A stretch of DNA of 64,000 nucleotides. Origin: DASRHK01 sp035650495. Lineage in GTDB: Bacteria; Pseudomonadota; Gammaproteobacteria; Nevskiales; Nevskiaceae. The first letter of the stretch is position 1. Each line of letters opens with the position of its first letter. The notes beneath the pieces were generated by a model. The model saw only the letters and a list, made by a program, of their open reading frames with translations. It was not told the origin of the DNA and did no database searches. Shown in pieces: positions 9,420 through 18,374 of the stretch. A program made the position numbers and the translations under genes. The stretch is taken from positions 16,481 to 80,480 of the forward strand of contig DASRHK010000104.1 of the NCBI GenBank assembly GCA_035650495.1, in the 5' to 3' direction.

Positions 9420-11065
9420 ATTTCCTCCAACGCGTCGTGATCGTTTCGCTCACCCTCGCCGGGCTTTCGTGCGCGACTGCGCCGATCGAATCCAGTGGCA
9501 TCGCCGATCCACCCGCCGGCATGCTGAAAGGCGCGGTGGATGGCGGGCTGCGCGTGTTCAAGGGGATTCCATATGCCGCGGCACCGATCGGAGAAGCGCG
9601 CTGGAAGGCGCCGTCGTCGCTGCCTCGCTGGAACGGCGTGCGCTCGGCGACGGAGTTCGGGCCCGCGTGCATCCAGCCGAAAGTCCCGGCTGCGAGCATC
9701 TACCACGCGCCCGACATGCCATCGAGCGAGGATTGCCTGAGCTTGAACATCTGGGCGCCGGCCGACGCCAAGAACGCACCGGTCTTCTTCTGGATCCACG
9801 GCGGCGCGTTCTGGTACGGCTCGAGCCGCGAATCGCTGTACGACGGCGCGCGTCTGGCGCAGCACGGCGTCGTGGTCGTCACGATCAACTACCGGCTCGG
9901 CGTCCTCGGCTGGCTCGCGCATCCCGAGCTCAGCGCCGAATCGCCCGACGCGATCTCCGGCAACTACGGATTGCTCGATCAGATCCAGGCGCTGCGCTGG
10001 GTCCGGCAGAACATCGGCGCGTTCGGCGGCGATCCAGCGAACGTCACCATCGCCGGCGAATCCGCCGGCGGCTTGAGCGTCGTGTATCTGATGGCGTCGC
10101 CCGCCGCGCGCGGCCTGTTCGCGAAGGCGATCGCGCAAAGTTCGTACATGATTTCCACGCCCGAGCTGAACGCAGGCAAGCACGGCTCGCCGTCGGCCGA
10201 GCAGAGCGGGCGTGATCTCGCGACTGCCCTGCACGCTGCGGACGTCGCAGCGCTGCGGAAGATGGAGGCCGGCGCGCTGACCAATGCGGCGGCCGCGGCG
10301 CGATTCGGTCCGCTCGGCACGATCGACGGCAAGGTTCTCCATCGCCAGCTCATCGACGTCTTCGATCGCGGCGAGCAGGCGAAGGTGCCGGTGCTGGCCG
10401 GCTTCAACAGCGGCGAGATCCGCTCGCTCCGCATCCTCGCACCGCCGGCGCCGGCGAAAATCGAGGACTACGAAGGCGCGATCCGAAAAGGCTATCGCGA
10501 CGTCGCCGATCGGTTCCTGAGTCTCTATCCGGCAACCACGATGGCCGAAAGCATCCTCGCCACCACGCGCGACGCGATGTACGGCTGGACGGCGCAGCGG
10601 CTCGTGCGCAAGCAGACGGCGCTCGGCGTGCCGTCGTATCTGTATTTCTTCGATCATGGTTATCCGGCCGCGGACGCCGCCGGCTTGCACGGATTCCACG
10701 CAGCCGAATTGCCGTACGTGTTCGGCACTGCTGCGCGGACGCCGCCGCTATGGCCGAAGATCCCGCAGACGCCGATCGAGACCGAGCTCGCCGACGCGAT
10801 GCTCGACTACTGGACGAGCTTCGCGCGCAGCGGCGAGCCCAAGGCCGGCAACGAGCCCGACTGGCCCGCGTTCGGCTCGAAGAGCGCGTACATGGCTTTC
10901 ACCGACACGCCGCATCCCGCGCAGGACTTGCTACCGGGCACGTTCGCGCTGCACGAGGAAGTGGTCTGCCGCCGGCGCGCCCAAGGCGATCAAGCCTGGA
11001 ACTGGAACGTCGGCATCCTGTCGCCGCCGCTGCCGGATCGCACCGCGAGTTGCGCGATGCAGTAA
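9416..11065 (+). CDS. Type-B carboxylesterase, exported
   Basis: The 549-residue product has an N-terminal signal (MNFLQRVVIVSLTLAGLSCA); a Cys follows, but the -3 residue is Gly, so lipidation is uncertain. Type-B esterase signatures are clear: oxyanion-hole WIHGGAF, EDCLSLNIW, the nucleophile elbow GESAGG (Ser216), and HAAELPYVFG with the catalytic His region. The family hydrolyses carboxylic esters, so a periplasmic or surface role upstream of uptake is plausible. Its ATG overlaps the MFS stop. The length is usual for the family. Confidence 0.92.
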   Translation: MNFLQRVVIVSLTLAGLSCATAPIESSGIADPPAGMLKGAVDGGLRVFKGIPYAAAPIGEARWKAPSSLPRWNGVRSATEFGPACIQPKVPAASIYHAPDMPSSEDCLSLNIWAPADAKNAPVFFWIHGGAFWYGSSRESLYDGARLAQHGVVVVTINYRLGVLGWLAHPELSAESPDAISGNYGLLDQIQALRWVRQNIGAFGGDPANVTIAGESAGGLSVVYLMASPAARGLFAKAIAQSSYMISTPELNAGKHGSPSAEQSGRDLATALHAADVAALRKMEAGALTNAAAAARFGPLGTIDGKVLHRQLIDVFDRGEQAKVPVLAGFNSGEIRSLRILAPPAPAKIEDYEGAIRKGYRDVADRFLSLYPATTMAESILATTRDAMYGWTAQRLVRKQTALGVPSYLYFFDHGYPAADAAGLHGFHAAELPYVFGTAARTPPLWPKIPQTPIETELADAMLDYWTSFARSGEPKAGNEPDWPAFGSKSAYMAFTDTPHPAQDLLPGTFALHEEVVCRRRAQGDQAWNWNVGILSPPLPDRTASCAMQ

Positions 11066-11097
11066 GCCCGCGTGCGCTTGCGCGCGCGGTCAGCCGA

Positions 11098-11103
11098 TAG
11101 AAT
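11098..11103 (+). promoter_or_regulatory. -10-like TAGAAT before Crp/Fnr gene
   Basis: TAGAAT ends six bases before the GTG start at 11110. Transcription would begin at or next to the start codon, giving a leaderless message. The 44-bp gap also holds a GC-rich hairpin just upstream (about 11068-11090) with no T-run. Confidence 0.45.
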
Positions 11104-11109
11104 CGCGAG

Positions 11110-11871
11110 GTGAAACCGACCTCGCCGTCCGTGCTCGAGCTCATCTCCGGCTGGAGATGGTTCAGCTATGCGCCGCCCGAAGCGCAGCGCTGGCTCGCCG
11201 AGCACACCGCAGTCGAGCGCATCCGCAAGGGCCAGCTCATCTACGAGCCCGGCATGCCGGCGACCGCGATCTATGGCGTGATGAGCGGCCTGTTCCGGAT
11301 CTACGTGACGACGCCCAAGGGCGACGACATCACGCTCGAGGAAGTCGTGCGCGGCGGCTGGTTCCCGCACATGGTCCCGGTGGAGCAGCCGAAATACATC
11401 GGCAACTGCGTGTGCCTGGAGGACAGCACCGTCGCGGTCATCCCGATCGCGGTGCTCACCGAATTCGCGGAGCGCTGGCCCGCGCTGTTCCGCGGCCTCT
11501 ATCACGAGTTCATCGATCGCGTCGGCGTGATCCTGGGGCGCATCGAGCTCCTGAGCCTGCACAACCTCGACGTGCGTCTCGCCGTTTACTTGCTGCGCAT
11601 GGCGCACCTTCGCGGCGTCACCGGCAGCGACGGCTCGGTGTGGATCGCCGCGCACGACAGCCAGACGGAGATCGGCGCGCGCGTCGGCGGCACCCGCCAG
11701 CGCGTCAACAAGATCCTCAAGGACTGGACGAAGCAGGGCATCATCGAAGTGCACAAGGACGGCACGCGCCTGCTCGACGTGCGCGAGCTGACGTCGATGG
11801 TGCAGCGATCCGGATTCGAGCTCGAGACCTACCTCGCCGGCTGGCACGGCGGCTGGCAGGGAACGGGATGA
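11110..11871 (+). CDS. Crp/Fnr family transcriptional regulator
   Basis: The 253-residue protein has an N-terminal cyclic-nucleotide-binding-like beta-roll (about 20-135) and a C-terminal Crp-type helix-turn-helix (about 180-235, TEIGARVGGTRQRVNKIL). No Cys cluster typical of FNR iron-sulfur sensing is present at the N-terminus. It starts with GTG. It follows the hydrolase-MFS-esterase operon by 44 bp in the same direction and may regulate it and the divergent TonB unit through the 36-bp inverted repeat, which is inference. The effector is unknown. Confidence 0.88.
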   Translation: MKPTSPSVLELISGWRWFSYAPPEAQRWLAEHTAVERIRKGQLIYEPGMPATAIYGVMSGLFRIYVTTPKGDDITLEEVVRGGWFPHMVPVEQPKYIGNCVCLEDSTVAVIPIAVLTEFAERWPALFRGLYHEFIDRVGVILGRIELLSLHNLDVRLAVYLLRMAHLRGVTGSDGSVWIAAHDSQTEIGARVGGTRQRVNKILKDWTKQGIIEVHKDGTRLLDVRELTSMVQRSGFELETYLAGWHGGWQGTG

Positions 11872-11878
11872 CCCAGCT

Positions 11879-12319
11879 TCAGCCTGCGCCGAGCAGCGCG
11901 CGGATCTTCGGCTCCGGCTTCCAGTAGTTCGGGCCCTTCAGGAATTTTCCGTTGGCGTCGTAGATCGGCTTGCCGTCGGCGCCGAGCTTGCTCGCGTTGC
12001 TGTCCATGATGATCTGCAGCACGGCTTCCAGCGGGATGCCGTACTTCAAGGCCTCGGAGCGGCAGTAGACGATCACATCGCCCAAGAGGTCGGCGATCGC
12101 GACCGCGAGGTCGAGCGGCGCAGCGCCCTGCTCCGCCTGCGCGACGATCTCGTCGATCTCGTGCACCTCGTCCATCAGCGTCGCCTTGAACTTGCGCAGG
12201 CGATCGGCCACGTCGGGCGGGATGGTCGGGCGGTCATGCGCGGCCAGCTTGTACATCGCGTTCATCTGCGCGATGCGCGCGGCGAACGTCTCGTTCACGG
12301 GAATCTCCGGTGGACTCAT
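11879..12319 (-). CDS. MazG-like/PRA-PH-like nucleotide pyrophosphohydrolase
   Basis: The 146-residue protein is all-alpha. It shows the acidic metal-binding pattern of the MazG/HisE-like superfamily: DEVHEIDE (about 53-60) followed by ADLLGDVIVY. A C-terminal GPNYWKPEPKIRALL tail is typical of one subfamily of these pyrophosphohydrolases. Such enzymes split NTPs or modified nucleotides to monophosphate and PPi. It is the last gene of the minus-strand cluster and its ATG overlaps the M48 peptidase TGA (ATGA). Its stop lies seven bases from the convergent Crp/Fnr stop. Confidence 0.8.
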   Translation of the reverse strand: MSPPEIPVNETFAARIAQMNAMYKLAAHDRPTIPPDVADRLRKFKATLMDEVHEIDEIVAQAEQGAAPLDLAVAIADLLGDVIVYCRSEALKYGIPLEAVLQIIMDSNASKLGADGKPIYDANGKFLKGPNYWKPEPKIRALLGAG

Positions 12320-13329
12320 TGGACTTGCTTCAACGCCTCGATGCGCTCCGGCGTCGTCGGATGCGTGCGCAGGAACCCGGCCCTGGCGCTGGCCTCGGTC
12401 GCGCCCGGATGCTTCGCGCGCAACCATGCTTCGAGCTTCTCCAGCATCTCGGCGAGCCGGCTCGGCGCGATGCCGTTCGCACGCATCATGCGCGCTGCGT
12501 AGGCGTCGGCGTCGGCTTCGAACGCGCGCGAGTAGCGCGCCTGCAGCGCAGCGGTCGGCACCACGGCCAGCAGCGTATTCGCATCGCCGACCCACAGATA
12601 CAGCACCACGCCGATCGCGGACGTCTGCAGCATCGCGCGCAAGCCGTGGCGATAGTGCGCGTGGCCGCGCTCGTGCGCGAGCACGGCGTAGATCTGCTCG
12701 TCGTCGTCGGCGAGCTTCACCAGCGCGTCGAGCAGCACGATGGTGCCGTCCGGCAGCGTGAACGCGTTGGGCCCGAGCTCGCCGCCATCGCGCAGGTCGA
12801 TGACGACGGCGCTGTCGTCCTCGGGATCCTTGAGCTTCGCGAAGCCGTCGAGGATGCGCTTCTGATGCGCGGGACTGAGCGCGGAGGGCTTGAGGAACGA
12901 CTGGTCGAGGCTCGCGAGCGCGCGCGACGAGATGCGCTGCGCGATCGCCGACGGCATGCGATCGGCGGCGTAGCTCGCGAGGACCGGCAGGCCAAAGCGA
13001 TAGCCGACGGTCGCGAGGATCGCCAGTGCTGCGAGCGAGGCGAGCGTGATCGTCCAGCTGCGTTGCCAGCGCTCGACGCGACCGGCGCTGTGGCCTGCTT
13101 GGCTGAGCAGCGCGTCGAGCTCCGGGCTCTCGTCGACGTCGCAGGACGCGCCGTCGGCGAAGTGCAGCGTCCGCGGCGCGCCCCGCAAACGCTCGGAGAT
13201 CTGCGCTTGCGCGAGCGGTACGATGCGCTCGCTGCCCTCGAGCACGATCCGCAATGCATCGCCGTCGACCTGCAGCGTCGCCGCGCGGCGCGTCGCGCTG
13301 CGGCCGTCGTAATAAGTGGCAGGGATCAC
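12316..13329 (-). CDS. M48 family membrane-bound zinc metallopeptidase
   Basis: The 337-residue protein has one membrane segment (about 107-127, ITLASLAALAILATVGY). A periplasmic M48 domain follows, with the HExxH zinc motif HERGH and the third-ligand helix FEADADAYAARM. It resembles HtpX/BepA-type proteases that act on envelope proteins. Translation probably starts at GTG 13329, because this overlaps the DUF898 gene TGA as GTGA and no ATG is close. The N-terminal 100 residues form a small cytoplasmic domain. Coupling to DUF898 is a pairing also seen elsewhere in proteobacteria. Confidence 0.85.
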   Translation of the reverse strand: MIPATYYDGRSATRRAATLQVDGDALRIVLEGSERIVPLAQAQISERLRGAPRTLHFADGASCDVDESPELDALLSQAGHSAGRVERWQRSWTITLASLAALAILATVGYRFGLPVLASYAADRMPSAIAQRISSRALASLDQSFLKPSALSPAHQKRILDGFAKLKDPEDDSAVVIDLRDGGELGPNAFTLPDGTIVLLDALVKLADDDEQIYAVLAHERGHAHYRHGLRAMLQTSAIGVVLYLWVGDANTLLAVVPTAALQARYSRAFEADADAYAARMMRANGIAPSRLAEMLEKLEAWLRAKHPGATEASARAGFLRTHPTTPERIEALKQVQ

Positions 13330-14423
13330 AGCGCGATGTCGATGTCGAAGAACTCGGCGGCTTCCTGGCCGGTCGCGCCGACGTCTTCCGGCGCTCCGGC
13401 AACGACGTCGTCGAGCGATCCCAGCGCGACCAGCGACACGCTCTCGACGCGATAGCGCGCGAGCCGCACCGACGCCCACGGCGCATACAGGCCGAGCGTG
13501 ACGATCGCGCCCAGGAGGTTGGTGAGATAGATCCAGAACAGCCGGCGCGCAGACAGCGTGCTCACGAACCGGTGCGGCCCCAGCCCGGTGTGGTTCCACA
13601 CGAGGTTCTGCAGGCGCGCGGTGAGATACGGCGCGATGCACAGGATCAGCGCGAAGTACAGCGCCACGATCCCCAGGGTGATGCCGAGCGCGAGCTCCTT
13701 CGAAGGCTTGCCGTCCGCCGTCGCACCGGGATGCGCGAACAGCCCGACGCCCACGGCGATCAGCACGCCCATGCCGAACATGAACAGCATCATCAGGCCC
13801 ATCATCACCAGGTAGACGCGATAGAACGCGCCCGGCGTCGCCGTGAACGAGAACCGTGTGGCGCCGTACCACGCATTGCCGTGCTGATACGCCTTGAGCC
13901 GCTGATGGAAGAACGGCATCGCGGCGTAGAGCGTGAACACGCTGCCGAGCGCGCCGACCAGGAACACGTAGTACGCGTGCGACAGCCCGCCCTTGAACGC
14001 GAAGCGCAAGCCGCGATAGCTCGTGTTGTGCAGGCGAAACCGGAACGAGTTGCGGATCAGCCACGGCAGCACGATGGCCATCAGCGCGACGGTGATGAGA
14101 CCGACCGTCACCGAGACATCGAACGCGTGCTGGTAGGCGATCAGCAGCGCGATCGCGATGACGCGGCCCTTCAGGATCGCGATCGGCGCGCCGTGGTAGT
14201 CGAAGCGCGCGCCGGCGAGCTCGGTGTGGCGATCGAAATACTTGAGCCGTCGCACCTTGGCCCACGCCGAATAGATGCCGAGCGTGAGCACGGTCAGCAG
14301 CAGGTTGACGATCCAGATGCGGAAGTACTCGCCGCCCGAGCCGGTGAAGCGCATCGGCTCGACGACCGGCGGCGGCGTCGGCGGCTCTGGCGGAAGCGGC
14401 GGCGGCAGCGCGACCTCTTCCAT
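13326..14423 (-). CDS. DUF898 (YjgN-like) inner-membrane protein
   Basis: The 365-residue product has a proline-rich cytoplasmic start (PPPLPPEPPTPPPVV), then about eight membrane segments in two similar halves. It has family motifs such as LTLGIYSAWAKVRRLKYF near the start and GLYAPWASVRLARYR near the end, the internal duplication expected for YjgN. The function of the family is unknown. The ATG at 14423 was chosen as the first one after the RND stop, five bases away; GAGG lies about 11 bases upstream. It is coupled to the M48 protease downstream. Confidence 0.88.
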   Translation of the reverse strand: MEEVALPPPLPPEPPTPPPVVEPMRFTGSGGEYFRIWIVNLLLTVLTLGIYSAWAKVRRLKYFDRHTELAGARFDYHGAPIAILKGRVIAIALLIAYQHAFDVSVTVGLITVALMAIVLPWLIRNSFRFRLHNTSYRGLRFAFKGGLSHAYYVFLVGALGSVFTLYAAMPFFHQRLKAYQHGNAWYGATRFSFTATPGAFYRVYLVMMGLMMLFMFGMGVLIAVGVGLFAHPGATADGKPSKELALGITLGIVALYFALILCIAPYLTARLQNLVWNHTGLGPHRFVSTLSARRLFWIYLTNLLGAIVTLGLYAPWASVRLARYRVESVSLVALGSLDDVVAGAPEDVGATGQEAAEFFDIDIAL

Positions 14424-14428
14424 GAACG

Positions 14429-17254
14429 TCAGTGCCTCGGACGGAACACCGGCTTCTCGCCCGGCGCGAGCTTGCGCACTTTCAGCAAGTACGCGGCGAT
14501 CGCCGGCAACACCAGGATCGCGCCGAACATGTTCGCGGTGAACATGAACACGAGCAGCTTGCCCATGTCGCGCTGGAACTGCAGGCCCGACCACAGCCAG
14601 GTGAGCACGCCGAGCGCGAGCGTCACTCCGGTGAAGATGACTGCCTTGCCGGTCATCTTCAGCGTCTTGTAGTACGCCTCGCGGATCGAGAAGCCGCCGT
14701 GCACCGCGTCGGCCATCGTCGCGTAGATGTAGATGCCGTAGTCGACGCCGATGCCGACCGCGAGCGCGACCACCGGCAGCGTCGCGACCTTCATGCCGAT
14801 GCCGAGCATCGCCATCACCGCGTAGGCCGTCCACGACACCAGCCCCAGCGGCAGCATGATGGCGACGATCGACTCCCACTCGAAGAACGAGACGAACACG
14901 CAGAACACGATCGCGAGATAGACGTAGAACAGCGTGCGCTTCTCGAGCCGGTGCACCTCCTCGTTGGTCGCGGCCATCACGCCGACATTCGCCGACGCCA
15001 GCGCGAAGTTCACCGGGCAAGCCTTGTCGAAGTTCTTGTCGACCTCGGTCGCGGCGTCGAGCTTGTCCGCAGCCGCCTTGATCCGCGCGTCGGCGGCGAT
15101 CTTGTCGTCGCTGAATCCCTTCTTCTTGAGCTTCTCCGTCAGCCGCTGCAGCGCCACGCGCGTGGTGCCGATCTCGCGGCGCGCCGCACGCTTGCCCTCG
15201 CAATAGTTCGCCTCGACTTCCTTGTGATCGTCGAAGAACTGGCGCGCGTTGTCTTCGTTGAATTGCTTCACCGCCGCGACGATCGTGTCGAGCGTCGCGG
15301 CGCGATGATCGCGGGTGAAGGTCAGCACCGCGAGCGCGGAGCAGTCGGCATTGAGCAGGCCCGACGACGTCGGCACCGGCGTGATCGCCTGCACCATGAC
15401 GTACTTGTTCCGCGGCAGCACGCGGAATTTCGGCGACGCCTCGTTGAAGGCGGCGTTGACCTGCTTGCCCACTTCCGGCAGCGACAGCGTCGACCGCACG
15501 CCCGGCGTGTTGCGCATGCGCCAAGTGAAGCGGTCGACCTGGTCCATCACCTCGAAGTCGGCGCAGGCGTCGGCGTCGGTCTCGGCGATGACCTTCAGCA
15601 CGTCGGTGCCGATCGCGAAGTTGGCGCCGATCGCCGCGCTGTCCTGGTTGTAGCGCGACTTCGGCAGGAGCTCGGGGACACCGGCCTGGCTGTCGCCGAC
15701 CTGCAGCCACTGCCCTTTCCACAGCGCCCAGCCGAGCACCATGCCGCACAGCACGATGATCGCCGCGGCGACCACGCGATCGGTGGTGATGGTGAGCACG
15801 CGCCACACCGGATCGAAGATCGAGTCGCGGCGCTCCTGCTTGTCGCGGAACGCGCGCGGATCGCCGACCTTCATCCAGGTGAGCAGGATCGGCATCATCA
15901 CCTTGTTGGTGACGATGATCGCCGCCATGCCGAGCGTGGCGTTGATCGACATCTCGCGGATGATGTCGATCGGGATGAGATAGATGGTGAGGAAGCCGAA
16001 CACGTCGGTCATGATCGCCATCGTCCCGTAGACGGCGAGGCGTCTCCAGGTCTGAAGCGACGCGTCGAAGCTCGAGCGGCCGTTCTCCGCGATCTCGCCG
16101 GCCCACGCGTTGACGTACTGCACACCGTGCGACACCGACACTGCGAGGATCAGGAACGGGACCAGGATCGCGAATGGATCGAGCCCGTAGCCGAACAGGC
16201 GCAGCAGGCCGAATTCCCAGATCACCGCGGTGATCGAGCACACCAGCGGCAGCGTCGCGAGCTTGAGGTTGCCGGTGTAGGCCCACAGCAGGAAGCCGGT
16301 CATCACCAGCGTCAGCAGGAAGAACAGCACGACTTCCAGCGTCGCGTCGATCACGTCGCCGACGATCTTGGCGAAGCCGATGATGTGGACGGACACGTTC
16401 GGGTCGTACTGCGGATTGTCGACGGCCTCGACCGCGACCTCCTTGCCCTGCACCACGACCACGTCGGCCTTGTCGGCGCCCGGCGTCTTGTGCACGACGT
16501 CGAACTGCTGCAGCCACAGCTTCCAGCCGTAGTCGACGAAGCCTTCGTAGACCACTTCGCCGGCCGCGAACGGCGCGCGCGCGGTCTTCATCCTGTAGAC
16601 GTATTTCTTCGGGCTCTCGAAGCGCCCGCGCACCTTCTCCTCGAGCTGGTGCGCGACCTTCTCGTAGTCGAGCTTCTCGCCGCTGACCGGATCGATCTCG
16701 AGCAGCTCCGCGCTGATCATCGCGCCGCGCTGGTCGTTGGTGACGTAGCGGCCGATGACGCCGGCCTTGCCGACGTTGTCGCGGATCGCCTGGAACATCG
16801 GCGCCGTCGGCGTGTAGTCCGCGGGCACGACGTTGCCGCCCTTGAAGCCGCCTTCGACGATCTCCATGAAGCGCACGTCGGGCGTGAACAGCGACGACAC
16901 GCGCGAGCGGTCGATGCCGGGCAGGAAGAAGACTTCGTCGGTGGCGGCCTTGAGCTCGCCGAGGAACTTGGCGTTATAGATGTCGGCGCTGGCGTCCTTG
17001 CCGATCAGGGCGACCAGCACGGTGTTGGCGCCGCCGAACTCCGCCTGATACTGCTTGAGCACCTTCATGTACGGGTGCTCGAGCGGGATCGACTTGTCGA
17101 AGCCCGCGTCGCGCTTGAGCGCGAGCATCTGCCACGCGAGCAGCAGCGTGATCGCGATCAGGATGCCCATCGTCACCCGGCGCCGCGCGTAGATGAGCGG
17201 CTCGATCCTGCGCAGGAACCGCTGCGAGGCCGTGAGCGTGCTCGCGTCACTCAT
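14429..17254 (-). CDS. RND superfamily (MMPL-type) exporter
   Basis: This 941-residue protein has the layout of a hydrophobe-exporter RND protein: membrane segment 1 at about 28-46, a large periplasmic domain to about 270, five clustered segments, a second periplasmic domain (about 470-720) and a final cluster of segments. The conserved acidic stretch AVGIGVDYGIYI in the second half is typical of MMPL proteins. It is shorter than tripartite AcrB pumps and no adaptor is nearby. Together with the Ycf48-like gene 40 bp upstream it forms a recurrent pair in proteobacteria, suspected to move lipids or hydrophobic compounds to the outer membrane; the cargo is unknown. Confidence 0.9.
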   Translation of the reverse strand: MSDASTLTASQRFLRRIEPLIYARRRVTMGILIAITLLLAWQMLALKRDAGFDKSIPLEHPYMKVLKQYQAEFGGANTVLVALIGKDASADIYNAKFLGELKAATDEVFFLPGIDRSRVSSLFTPDVRFMEIVEGGFKGGNVVPADYTPTAPMFQAIRDNVGKAGVIGRYVTNDQRGAMISAELLEIDPVSGEKLDYEKVAHQLEEKVRGRFESPKKYVYRMKTARAPFAAGEVVYEGFVDYGWKLWLQQFDVVHKTPGADKADVVVVQGKEVAVEAVDNPQYDPNVSVHIIGFAKIVGDVIDATLEVVLFFLLTLVMTGFLLWAYTGNLKLATLPLVCSITAVIWEFGLLRLFGYGLDPFAILVPFLILAVSVSHGVQYVNAWAGEIAENGRSSFDASLQTWRRLAVYGTMAIMTDVFGFLTIYLIPIDIIREMSINATLGMAAIIVTNKVMMPILLTWMKVGDPRAFRDKQERRDSIFDPVWRVLTITTDRVVAAAIIVLCGMVLGWALWKGQWLQVGDSQAGVPELLPKSRYNQDSAAIGANFAIGTDVLKVIAETDADACADFEVMDQVDRFTWRMRNTPGVRSTLSLPEVGKQVNAAFNEASPKFRVLPRNKYVMVQAITPVPTSSGLLNADCSALAVLTFTRDHRAATLDTIVAAVKQFNEDNARQFFDDHKEVEANYCEGKRAARREIGTTRVALQRLTEKLKKKGFSDDKIAADARIKAAADKLDAATEVDKNFDKACPVNFALASANVGVMAATNEEVHRLEKRTLFYVYLAIVFCVFVSFFEWESIVAIMLPLGLVSWTAYAVMAMLGIGMKVATLPVVALAVGIGVDYGIYIYATMADAVHGGFSIREAYYKTLKMTGKAVIFTGVTLALGVLTWLWSGLQFQRDMGKLLVFMFTANMFGAILVLPAIAAYLLKVRKLAPGEKPVFRPRH

Positions 17255-17294
17255 GGAGAAGCCTTATGCGCTCCGGCCGCGGGCCGGTGCGAAG

Positions 17295-18344
17295 TCACTG
17301 CACGTTGGGGACGACCTGCACTCCCGACTCGCCCACCATCAGCAGGCCGCCCTTGAAGCCGACCACGCCGGACTGCGTCGTGCCGACGGTGCCGTTGACG
17401 CGCTTGATGTTGGCGCCGTTGGCGTCGGTCACCCAGATCACGCCGTTCAGGCCGACCATGACCAGCCGGCCGTCGGCGAGCTTGGTCCCGCCGAACATCG
17501 ACGAGACGTTGCCCGTCTCGATCTTCGCCCACTTGCCGGCGCGCACGTCCTGCGAGACGAAGATGTTGCCGCGCAGGCCGTAGATCATCGCGCCCTTGTC
17601 GCCCACCGGCAGCGCGCCGAACAGCGACGCCTCGTACGGCGAGTTGAGCTTGCTCCAGGTCTTGCCCTGGTCGTTCGACAGACCGATGGTGCCCTGCTCG
17701 CCGGCGATGAGCAGCGCACCGTCGCCGAGGCAGATGATGCTGTTCAAGTGCAGCTCGCCTTCGGAGATCGCGTTCTTGACGTCGTTCCACGACTGGCCGC
17801 CGTCGAGCGTCTCCTTGAGCATGCCGTAGGCGCCGACCGCGAAGCCGTGCTGGTTGTCGAGGAAGAATACGTCGAGCAGCGGCTTCTCGAGCTCGGGCTG
17901 GAAATTCTGCAGGGTCCAGGTGCGACCGCCGTCGGCGGTGTGCACGACCGCGGCGTCGTGGCCGACGGCCCAGCCGTTCTTGGCGTCGACGAAGTAGACC
18001 GCGGTGAGCGGCGCGCGCACCGGCACTTCGGCCTGCGCCCAGGTGTCGCCGTTGACCGAGGCGACGATGTCGCCGTGATCGCCGACTGCGACCAGGCGCT
18101 CGCCGGTGTTGACGATGTCGAGGAGCAAGCCCTTGGACGCCAGCGGCATCACTTCGGCGGGCTTGGGCTTGACCGGCGCCGCCGGTGCTTCGGCGGCCGC
18201 GCCTTCGGGGGCGGATTCGGTGGCGGCGGCATCGCCGGCGCCCTGCTGCGGTTGTTGCTGCTGGTCTTGCGCTGCTGCGATCGACAGCCAGCCGAGGCTG
18301 ACCACGACGCCGACGAGTGCCAACAAGCTTTTCGCTGTTTTCAT
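17295..18344 (-). CDS. Ycf48/HCF136-like Asp-box beta-propeller, exported
   Basis: The 349-residue protein has a signal peptide (MKTAKSLLALVGVVVSLGW...AAA), a low-complexity Gln/Ala/Pro linker (about 25-60), then a propeller with Asp-box repeats (TADGGRTW, TLDGGQSW, SNDQGKTW). In oxygenic phototrophs Ycf48 helps assemble photosystem II, but non-phototrophic proteobacteria carry relatives beside RND exporters, as here, so a periplasmic partner of the exporter is more likely. AGGAGGGGAG just before the ATG is one of the strongest ribosome sites in the window, suggesting high expression and the operon start. Confidence 0.85.
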   Translation of the reverse strand: MKTAKSLLALVGVVVSLGWLSIAAAQDQQQQPQQGAGDAAATESAPEGAAAEAPAAPVKPKPAEVMPLASKGLLLDIVNTGERLVAVGDHGDIVASVNGDTWAQAEVPVRAPLTAVYFVDAKNGWAVGHDAAVVHTADGGRTWTLQNFQPELEKPLLDVFFLDNQHGFAVGAYGMLKETLDGGQSWNDVKNAISEGELHLNSIICLGDGALLIAGEQGTIGLSNDQGKTWSKLNSPYEASLFGALPVGDKGAMIYGLRGNIFVSQDVRAGKWAKIETGNVSSMFGGTKLADGRLVMVGLNGVIWVTDANGANIKRVNGTVGTTQSGVVGFKGGLLMVGESGVQVVPNVQ

Positions 18345-18374
18345 GGAGCTCCCCTCCTGCGCTTGGGGCAGATG

